Below, in pieces: positions 1 to 6,240 of a DNA stretch of 64,000 nucleotides (position 1 is its first letter; the number at the start of each line of letters is the position of its first letter). Origin of the DNA: CAVONV01 sp963697355 (GTDB lineage: Bacteria; Acidobacteriota; Vicinamibacteria; Marinacidobacterales; DATDRI01); the NCBI GenBank assembly GCA_963697355.1, contig CAVONV010000022.1, positions 124,001 through 188,000 on the forward strand. Direction: 5' to 3'. Position numbers and translations under genes: made by a program. The notes under the pieces are model-generated. The model had not been told where the DNA came from. It saw only the letters and a program-made list of their open reading frames with translations, and searched no databases.

Positions 1-120
1 TAAGGGGGAGACCCGCAACTCGAGGAGGCTATTTCGGAAGTCCTGAGGCTCATCGAGCAGAATCCACCGAAGTTCGCGGAGCCTCCTGCTTTTGAGAAGA
101 GAATTGTGAAAGAGAAGTAG
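1..120 (+). CDS. C-terminal end of a probable S41/tricorn-like protease (partial)
   Basis: The window opens inside a plus-strand gene that ends at the TAG at 118-120. The readable tail contains DPQLEEAI followed by EQNPPKF. This pattern is typical of the extreme C-terminus of PDZ-containing S41/tricorn-type serine proteases, where a DPQLEKA segment precedes a basic, proline-rich end. The frame carries a stop at bases 1-3, next to a run of five G. One extra G would restore the usual lysine-glycine before the DPQL motif, so an indel there is likely. The catalytic domain lies outside the window, so the assignment rests on about 38 residues. Confidence 0.45.
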
Positions 121-200
121 GCCCGACATTCAAGAAATCAAGAACTCAAGAATTCATCAATTAGTAGGGTGTTGGTTGGCTTAACAGTGGTACTCGATCC

Positions 201-248
201 GAGTTCTCGAGTTCTCGAGTTCTCGAGTTCTCGAGTTCTCGAGTTCTT
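201..248. repeat. Octamer tandem repeat (GAGTTCTC)n
   Basis: About six head-to-tail copies of the 8-base unit GAGTTCTC fill the gap between the protease tail and dctM. The looser sequence at about 131-155 contains CTCAAGAA-like units of the same kind. On the opposite strand the unit reads CTCGAGAA in rotation, close to the CTCAAGTA unit of the array at 41535-41609. Neither lies in a recognised gene. Confidence 0.85.
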
Positions 249-255
249 CCTGATC

Positions 256-1557
256 CTATAGCAGGCCGAACCAGCGGGGGAGGGTTAGGGCTATCGCGGG
301 GATGAACGTTACGAGGAACAGGGCAACGATCATCGCGATATAGAGAGGGACGAGCGCCCGACTCACGTCCGTGATCCTCGTTTCGGACACGCTGCAGCCC
401 AAGAACAAGACACTCCCCACTGGCGGTGTGCAAAGACCGATACACAGGTTGAGTACCATCACAACGCCAAAGTGAACGGGGTGGAGGCCAAGAGATTCCA
501 CGACAGGCAGCAAGATGGGCGTGAAGATGAGCACAGCAGGAGTCATATCGAGGACCGTTCCGACGATCAGCAGGACAGCGTTGATCGAAAGAAGGATCAA
601 GGCCTTGCTGGCGGTCATCGACAAAAAGAACGTGCTCAGGGCCTCGGGTATGCGTTCGTAGGCGAGCACCCATGACAGCGCCATCGATGTTCCAATGAGG
701 AGCATTACGATGGCTGTTGTTGCCGAGGCATCGACCAGGATTCCCGACACCTCCCGAAGCTTGACCTCGCGGTAGACGACGACCGCGAGGATGAAGCTGT
801 AAAGGACCGCGATGGCCCCCGCTTCCGTTGCCGTGAAGTAACCGGCCACGATACCGCCAATCACAATGATGACCATGAAGAGTGAGGGCAGCGCCGCGAC
901 CGCGCGACGAAGTGTCTCGCGACCTCCAACCTTTGCGTCTAACGTGTAGTTTTGGCGCCACGAAATCCATCCCGCCACACCCATGAGCATGAGACCTACC
1001 AAGAGTCCCGGCAGGTAACCGGCCACAAAAAGTGCCGCGATCGATGCACCTCCGCTTGCCAAGGCGTAGACGATCAGGATGTTGCTGGGAGGAATGACGA
1101 GGCTCGTGGTCGCGGAGGAGATGTTGACGGCAGTGGCGAAGTTTTTTTCGTATCCTTGTTCCACCATTCGGGGAACCATGAAACCGCCCACGGCGGCTAC
1201 CGCTGCAACTGCGGATCCCGAGATGGCACCAAACATCATGCCGGCAACAATCGTTACGTAAGCTAAGCCACCGGGCAGCATTCCTACCAGGGCGCGCGCA
1301 AAATTGATGAGCCGTCGAGCAATCCCGCCGCGGTTCATGAATTGTCCGGAAAGGATGAAGAAGGGGATAGCGAGAAGCGTGAAGCGATCCAATCCCGTGG
1401 CCATGCGTTGGGCGACTGTGGTTGCTGCTACACCCGCATCGACGCTCAGGACCAATGTGACAAGAGCAGCGAGGCCGATACCGGCGGAGATCGGGACGCC
1501 GAAAGAGAGGAGTCCCATGAATGTAACGAGGAGCACCAGAGCGTGGAGAGGTTCCAT
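256..1557 (-). CDS. dctM: TRAP transporter large permease, DctM
   Basis: This is the large membrane subunit of a tripartite ATP-independent periplasmic (TRAP) transporter, which imports an organic acid bound by DctP using a sodium or proton gradient. The 433 residues match the usual DctM length. They show the many hydrophobic segments and the glycine/proline-rich membrane motifs of the family, such as FGVPISAGIGLAAL near the N-terminus, GMMFGAISGSAVA in the first third and LCIGLCTPPVG near the end. It is the last gene of the operon and starts 6 bases after the dctQ stop. The substrate cannot be read from this subunit. The neighbouring sugar kinase and nucleotidyltransferase suggest a uronic acid (inference). 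Confidence 0.93.
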   Translation of the reverse strand: MEPLHALVLLVTFMGLLSFGVPISAGIGLAALVTLVLSVDAGVAATTVAQRMATGLDRFTLLAIPFFILSGQFMNRGGIARRLINFARALVGMLPGGLAYVTIVAGMMFGAISGSAVAAVAAVGGFMVPRMVEQGYEKNFATAVNISSATTSLVIPPSNILIVYALASGGASIAALFVAGYLPGLLVGLMLMGVAGWISWRQNYTLDAKVGGRETLRRAVAALPSLFMVIIVIGGIVAGYFTATEAGAIAVLYSFILAVVVYREVKLREVSGILVDASATTAIVMLLIGTSMALSWVLAYERIPEALSTFFLSMTASKALILLSINAVLLIVGTVLDMTPAVLIFTPILLPVVESLGLHPVHFGVVMVLNLCIGLCTPPVGSVLFLGCSVSETRITDVSRALVPLYIAMIVALFLVTFIPAIALTLPRWFGLL

Positions 1558-1563
1558 GACGGC

Positions 1564-2046
1564 TCAGCTCCTTGCGTGCCCTCGAAGTGCTTCAAGCATG
1601 GACATCACTGAATAGAAGATCATCGCGAGACCGGAGATGGGCAGGGCAAGATAGATATAGCCGCGCTCGATCTCGAGAGCCGCGGAGGTCTGTCCCATGG
1701 CCAGGGTCAGGTCAACGAGGCGGAAGCCACCGACAATAAGCACCCAGAAGGCAAAGACGATGACCGAAAGATGCGTAACAAGGTCGAGACGCCTCTGAGC
1801 GGTTTTACTGGAACGCCGGTGCAGCAGATCAATGGCGAGGTGGTAGCGTTTGCCGAAGCCGTATGCCGCCCCGAGGAGCCCGAGCCAGATCAGCCCAAAA
1901 CGCACGAGCTCTTCCGTCATCGAGCTCGGATCTCGGAGCACGAACCGAGTGAAGACTTGCCACAAGACCGCTATGACCATGCCCGCCATGAGCGTTGCCA
2001 GCAGAAACTCGAGTGCTCGATCCACCAGATGGCGTAGTCGGTTCAC
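1564..2046 (-). CDS. dctQ: TRAP transporter small permease, DctQ
   Basis: The small four-helix subunit of the TRAP transporter, 160 residues from the GTG at 2046. That start overlaps the dctP stop as GTGA, the expected translational coupling. The same frame stays open further upstream, but that stretch lies inside dctP. Family features are the N-terminal helix with LATLMAGMVIAVLWQVFTR, the conserved RFVLRDPSSMTEELVRF segment, and then three further helices. With DctM it forms the membrane part of the transporter. No defect is visible. Confidence 0.9.
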   Translation of the reverse strand: MNRLRHLVDRALEFLLATLMAGMVIAVLWQVFTRFVLRDPSSMTEELVRFGLIWLGLLGAAYGFGKRYHLAIDLLHRRSSKTAQRRLDLVTHLSVIVFAFWVLIVGGFRLVDLTLAMGQTSAALEIERGYIYLALPISGLAMIFYSVMSMLEALRGHARS

Positions 2047-3020
2047 TGCACTGCCCTTATCTTTCGAGATAGCTCGAAGAGCTCCGGTCGAGCGCGATAC
2101 TCTTCGTAGATGGGCTGGACCGCGTCTACGAAAGGCACCTTGTCCGGGCGGAGGATTTCTACACCCGCGGCCTCGACGCCTTCGAGTGCTTCCTCGGTTG
2201 CTTTTTGCCAGAGCTGGCGCTGCAACAGGGTGGACTCCATTGCAGATTCCCGCAGCATGCGCTGCTCCCCCGAAGACAGTGAGCGCCAGAGAGAGGTCGC
2301 AATGAGTAGGACATCGGGCGTCGAGGTATGCTCGTCCAAGGAAAAATACTTGCAGACTTCGTAGTGACGTGAGAGGTAGAAGCTCGGTGGGTTGTTCTCT
2401 GCGCCATCGATGACACCTTGTTGCAGCGAGGTGTAGAGCTCCCCCCATGCGATGGGCGTTGCCGACCCTCCGAGAAGGCGAATCGTATCCATTGCCAGGG
2501 TGCTTTCCTGGGTACGTATCTTCAAGCCTCTTAAATCCGTCGGGTGTGCCACTGGTCTATCTTTGGTGTAGAAACTTCGGCTGCCGGCATCGTAGTAGGC
2601 CAACCCCCGTAGGCCGACGGACTCGCCGGAGAGGAAGAGCCGTTGTCCAATGTCTCCATCTAGGACCGCGAAACGATGCTCTTCATCTCGGAAAATATAG
2701 GGAAGACTCAATACGGCGTAGCTGGAAACAAAGCCCTCCAAGACACTCGCAGAGACTTTTGTTATTCCGAGGACACCGATTTGAAGAAGCTCGATGCACT
2801 CCCGTTCTGTTCCGAGTTGTTCGTTCGGATGGATATCGACGCGGAGTGCACCGCTCGATTTTTCCTGCACCCGTTCCGCGAAGAAAACCATGGCCTCGTG
2901 AACCGGATGTGATGTGGGTAGACCGTGACCCAACTTGATAACGCGGCTTCCCGTCGTTTTCCCGCAAGAGGCCGAAACCGCCACGAGGCAGAGCAACAGC
3001 GCCAGCCGTTGGGTGAGCAT
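2043..3020 (-). CDS. dctP: TRAP transporter substrate-binding protein, DctP (lipoprotein)
   Basis: The periplasmic solute receptor of the TRAP system, 325 residues. The N-terminus is a hydrophobic signal ending in a lipobox-like VSASCGK, so Cys19 is probably lipidated and the receptor membrane-anchored. The mature part has family landmarks: LGHGLPTSHPVHEA, a middle LKIRTQES whose arginine normally forms the salt bridge to the substrate carboxylate, and QGVIDGAENNPPSF. The ATG overlaps the stop of the upstream nucleotidyltransferase (TAATG) and its own stop overlaps dctQ, so the genes are translationally coupled. A carboxylate-bearing ligand is expected from the family. A uronate is my inference from the operon. 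Confidence 0.92.
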   Translation of the reverse strand: MLTQRLALLLCLVAVSASCGKTTGSRVIKLGHGLPTSHPVHEAMVFFAERVQEKSSGALRVDIHPNEQLGTERECIELLQIGVLGITKVSASVLEGFVSSYAVLSLPYIFRDEEHRFAVLDGDIGQRLFLSGESVGLRGLAYYDAGSRSFYTKDRPVAHPTDLRGLKIRTQESTLAMDTIRLLGGSATPIAWGELYTSLQQGVIDGAENNPPSFYLSRHYEVCKYFSLDEHTSTPDVLLIATSLWRSLSSGEQRMLRESAMESTLLQRQLWQKATEEALEGVEAAGVEILRPDKVPFVDAVQPIYEEYRARPELFELSRKIRAVQ

Positions 3021-3775
3021 TACTCGATCTCTACCTCCCGGAGCCAGGATTCCGCCCCTCGGTAGTTGTCGAGATTGCCGATATCGAGACGGCTTCCCTT
3101 CATCTCATGGGTGTAGACGGGTTGTTGCAGGGCCAACCAGCCGATGAAATGGCCTATGGCATCCGAGTCTCTCTCCTCCCGGAGATATCAATCGATGCTC
3201 GCCACAGCCGATTCTGTAAGGAGGTAGAAAGCGGGACAAGCCCATTCGCTCAGCGGCTCTTCGGGTTTTTCCCAAAGCCGCTGGATACGGCCGTTCGAGT
3301 CGACTTCCGCGACGCCCGTCCTCTTGAGCCGCTTCCTGTCCTTTTCTTTGTACGCGAGAACGAGGTTTCGGGGGTGGCCGAGATAGTCTTCGATGAAGTC
3401 CTTCATCTTGAATCGAAACAAATTGTCGCCTGCCGATACGAGCAGTGGGGCCGGAGAGCTTTGTCGAGATACGGCAAAAGCGAGATCGCCGATGGAGCCC
3501 AGGCGTTGCTCGTCCTCCGACACTCCGTCGTTCAAGACGCGGAAGCGGATAGCCGGGTAGCATAACGAAAGGCCGCTCGCCCAATGCTCGAAGTCGCACG
3601 CGAAACGTCGGTTGCTGACGACGCAAATGGAATCGACAAGTGTTGTTTCGGCGAGCTGGTCGACCAAATAACTCACAATCGGTTTACCGGATACCTCGAG
3701 GAGCGGCTTGGCGGTGTGGCGCGTTAGGGGGTAGAGTCTCGTGCCGAAACCAGCACAAAGCAAGACGGCCTTCAT
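3020..3775 (-). CDS. Sugar-1-phosphate nucleotidyltransferase, interrupted by an in-frame TGA
   Basis: An NTP_transferase-family protein of the RmlA/GlmU-N fold. It should join a sugar 1-phosphate to an NTP. The N-terminal signature AGFGTRLYPLT, a following lysine and LLVSAGDN (the metal-binding acidic region) are present. The frame has a TGA at 3190-3188 after residue 195. It then continues in the same frame with IGHFIGWLA and SRLDIGNLDNY, typical C-terminal motifs, to the TAA at 3022-3020, for a normal total of about 251 codons. So only one codon is abnormal. CGA to TGA would be one transition, and an arginine fits the position. It may be a nonsense mutation, a sequencing error or, less likely, recoding. 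It overlaps the kinase upstream (ATGA) and dctP downstream. Confidence 0.8.
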
Positions 3776-4971
3776 ACGATGCGAATCCCGTCTTCACTTT
3801 CCACGAGGAAGGCGCGGGCGCGCTCGGCATGTTGCGGGAATAGTGATTTGAAGGTCTGTTCGACGTGAGAGCGAATCCGTTCCGTCCCATCGGCGGCGAT
3901 CAGAGCCACCGAGCACCCACCAAAACCGGCGCCGCTGAAACGCGCTCCGTACACACCCGGAGTTTCGACGAGAATGTCTTGCAGTTTGATCAGCTCTTTC
4001 GAGCCCGTCTGATAATTCGAAATCGAGCTTTCACAAGATGCACTCATGAGCTGACCGAAGGTCACGAGGTCGCCCTCTTTCCAGAGCTCGATCCCCTGCT
4101 GGACGCGGGAGCGTTCGCCATAGAAATGACGGCACCGCTTCTGCTCGTCCGGCGTTAGCCGTTCTTCGTAGGCTCTCCACTCTGCTTCGGCGAAGTCCCC
4201 CAAAACGCGAGCGTTCGGTTTGCCGGCAAGAGTGGCAAGCCGTCTGGCCGCAGAGAAACACTGTTCCACTCTTTGGTTGTATCCTGTTTTGGCGAGGTTT
4301 CGGGAGATACCGGTATAAACGACCAGGATCCGAAAGTCAGGTGCCGAGGAGCCCAGAGGAAGAGCCTGCCAAGAGACTTCCCGTGTGTCGATCGACAACA
4401 AATGTCCTCTTTGGGCACCCACAATGGCGGCGTGATCTAGAATCCCTACGGATACCCCCACATGATCCCGCTCTGCTCGAAGCGCGACGGAAACCATTTC
4501 GGAGGGGGAGAGCTCGAGACCGTTGACTTCGGCCAGAGCCCGTACATAGCTCAGAATGACCGATGCCGAGGAGCTCAGACCACCGCCCGGCAAAGCTCCG
4601 ACAATCACTCCGGTGATGCCTCGTGGCGGGGCCGGGAGGCGATCGAACAAGGCTCGGGCTGCTGCTCTGGCGTACCTACCCCATTCGGTGTTCGAGGACT
4701 CTCCGGCCCCCGGGGTGCGCAAGTCGAAACGGAGCTCTCCGGAGTAGTTCTCGCTCGTGATTCGTACCTCAGAGGATTCGGACGGAGCGAAGGCGAGAAG
4801 CGTGTGAGTGCTGACAGCCATTCCCAGTACAGGACCGTATTGATGGTCGCTGTGGGCACCTATAGGACAAATCCGATACGGAGAGACAACCACCCGAGTT
4901 GAGGTGGCCGGGTGTCCGTAGTGGCCTAGTTTCCCGCGTTGGCGCTCGATGAGGTCCGTTAGCACAAACAA
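3772..4971 (-). CDS. Galacturonokinase-like GHMP kinase
   Basis: A GHMP-superfamily sugar kinase of about 399 residues. The substrate motif reads YRICPIGAHSDHQYG. This differs from galactokinase (GEHTDY) but closely resembles, from memory, plant galacturonic acid kinase, which has CPLGAHIDHQ at this place. The ATP-binding motif GALPGGGLSSSASV and the third GHMP motif GARFSGAGFGG are intact. The expected reaction is galacturonate (or a related uronate) plus ATP to the 1-phosphate. An upstream extension of the frame runs through the previous gene, so I place the start at the TTG at 4971, right after that gene's stop; a GTG at 4965 is the alternative. Its stop overlaps the nucleotidyltransferase start as ATGA. 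Galactokinase or arabinokinase activity cannot be excluded. Confidence 0.78.
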   Translation of the reverse strand: MFVLTDLIERQRGKLGHYGHPATSTRVVVSPYRICPIGAHSDHQYGPVLGMAVSTHTLLAFAPSESSEVRITSENYSGELRFDLRTPGAGESSNTEWGRYARAAARALFDRLPAPPRGITGVIVGALPGGGLSSSASVILSYVRALAEVNGLELSPSEMVSVALRAERDHVGVSVGILDHAAIVGAQRGHLLSIDTREVSWQALPLGSSAPDFRILVVYTGISRNLAKTGYNQRVEQCFSAARRLATLAGKPNARVLGDFAEAEWRAYEERLTPDEQKRCRHFYGERSRVQQGIELWKEGDLVTFGQLMSASCESSISNYQTGSKELIKLQDILVETPGVYGARFSGAGFGGCSVALIAADGTERIRSHVEQTFKSLFPQHAERARAFLVESEDGIRIV

Positions 4972-4973
4972 GC

Positions 4974-5792
4974 CTACGGCGTAGGGGCTTCGGACCAGTC
5001 TAGCTCGGACCCCCGAAAGCTGTGAGGAACGAGGAAGACACCCATCATGGCAATCCAGCCCAGGATCACCTTCCACCGTAAGGGACGACGACGTAGGGCC
5101 GCCAGGGTCGCGGGAAGCCAAGCAAAGAAGGCGAAAAGCGTCTTATTGTCCGTGAAGTCCTCACCGAAGGGCCAACCGGTCCAGAAGGCACCAAAGGCAT
5201 ATTTCTGCACGATAGGACCGAGGATGAGTCCACCGAGAACAAGGAGGACCATGGCTGCAACGACTGAAAAAGCGGCCTTCGACTCTTTTCGCATGACTTC
5301 CCAAAAAGCATAGGTCGCGAAGAGCATGCTGGAGAACATCGCAATGACGTGGGGTACGAGGACGGCCGACGGTACGGAGCCCTTGAACCTGGCCACCGCC
5401 GCTTCGCTTGCCGGGATCGAATACTGCTCGCCGGAGGGTGATTCCAGAACCAATTGGTACTCGACTTTTCCGGCGGGAGGTTGATGGGGGACGCCCGCGA
5501 CCAACGCGCTCCCTTCTTTCGACATAGGCACCCGTTGCCACGTTTCGTCGGTAGGATAATGTCGCCAAAGCATGGTACCCACGAGCTCGTTGTCTCCGAT
5601 CTCGAGGCGAATCGGCAGATCTCCCGCGCCTCCGTGGGAGCGGAGGAGTCTATAGGTCACCTCTTGAGATCCCACGTTGAGACGGCCTCTCAAAGGATAG
5701 GTGGGACCGGAAAGACGCTGGAAGACGGCAAGACCCAGCGTAATGACGAGAGCGACGAGCCACAGCAGCAAGGTGATGATTGTGCGACGCAT
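4974..5792 (-). CDS. Conserved membrane protein of unknown function
   Basis: 272 residues. One N-terminal membrane helix (about residues 5-25) is followed by a soluble, probably periplasmic, beta-rich segment of about 110 residues. That segment contains LRSHGGAGDLPIRLEIGD, TWQRVPM and PHQPPAGKVEYQL. Four further hydrophobic helices follow to the end. The soluble segment looks like a conserved protein of unknown role found in Bacteroidota and Acidobacteriota. It is the first gene of the kinase-nucleotidyltransferase-TRAP operon, and its stop lies two bases before the kinase start. Whether it takes part in the same pathway is unknown. No catalytic motif was recognised. Confidence 0.65.
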   Translation of the reverse strand: MRRTIITLLLWLVALVITLGLAVFQRLSGPTYPLRGRLNVGSQEVTYRLLRSHGGAGDLPIRLEIGDNELVGTMLWRHYPTDETWQRVPMSKEGSALVAGVPHQPPAGKVEYQLVLESPSGEQYSIPASEAAVARFKGSVPSAVLVPHVIAMFSSMLFATYAFWEVMRKESKAAFSVVAAMVLLVLGGLILGPIVQKYAFGAFWTGWPFGEDFTDNKTLFAFFAWLPATLAALRRRPLRWKVILGWIAMMGVFLVPHSFRGSELDWSEAPTP

Positions 5793-5857
5793 AGTCCGAG
5801 GATTCTATCGATCTTGTCGCCGAGAGTCGACACTCATTCCGCCGCTGACTTTTCCCG

Positions 5858-5888
5858 TTGGGGCTCGAAGCCCCTTCTGATGTATAAT
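5858..5888 (+). promoter_or_regulatory. Candidate promoter with palindrome in the spacer
   Basis: A perfect -10 hexamer TATAAT lies at 5883-5888, with a weak -35-like TTGGGG at 5858-5863 (19-base spacer, longer than ideal). The spacer contains the inverted repeat GGGGCT-CGA-AGCCCC (5860-5874). A repressor bound there would block the promoter. It points at the small gene starting at 5977, leaving a leader of roughly 80 bases. Confidence 0.5.
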
Positions 5889-5976
5889 CCGGGGGCAGTA
5901 TTTATCTGTTGCCCGTAGGGCCCTCCCCAACGGCTCTCCAAATGTTTCTTACATTGATACAAGGAGCCGTTTCACC

Positions 5977-6201
5977 ATGTCATATGTAGCAGGCGTCTAC
6001 CTTAAGAACACACCGGCTTCCCAAGCTCGCAACGATCTGAGAAAGCTCAGAAGCAAGCTTCAGGACTTGAACTCCCAATACCCGGAAACGCAGAAATTCC
6101 TTTACAAAAAGGGGCTTTCGCACGTATCGCAGCTCGATCGAACGGGAATGAAAGAGCTTCGGGAGTATCTAGAAGGACTCTACAAGGGATCGTTGCACTA
6201 G
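5977..6201 (+). CDS. Small hypothetical protein, 74 aa
   Basis: A short gene I do not recognise. It has an AGGAG ribosome site at 5962-5966 and its own promoter-like sequence upstream, so it is probably real. The product is highly charged and predicted mostly helical (QARNDLRKLRSKLQDLNSQY, then KELREYLEGLY), with no signal peptide or membrane segment. It stands alone between the divergent galacturonokinase operon and the convergent NifS-SelD gene. The fold looks like a small helical bundle, and DNA or protein binding are only guesses. Confidence 0.6.
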   Translation: MSYVAGVYLKNTPASQARNDLRKLRSKLQDLNSQYPETQKFLYKKGLSHVSQLDRTGMKELREYLEGLYKGSLH

Positions 6202-6240
6202 GGGCGACGAGAGCCCAGACGCCCGAAAAGGGACTTCGGT

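Noticed and set aside
161..970. Long plus- and minus-strand frames overlapping the TRAP operon (including an Arg/Gly-rich frame across 161-970)
   Set aside because: They overlap dctM in other frames, have skewed Arg/Gly/His composition and no ribosome site or family motif. They are shadow frames in GC-rich DNA.
3188..3190. Selenocysteine codon in the nucleotidyltransferase
   Set aside because: The family does not have Cys at this place, the hairpin after TGA is only five pairs, and no selA/selB/selC is visible. A nonsense mutation or base error is more likely, although SelD in the genome leaves a small chance.
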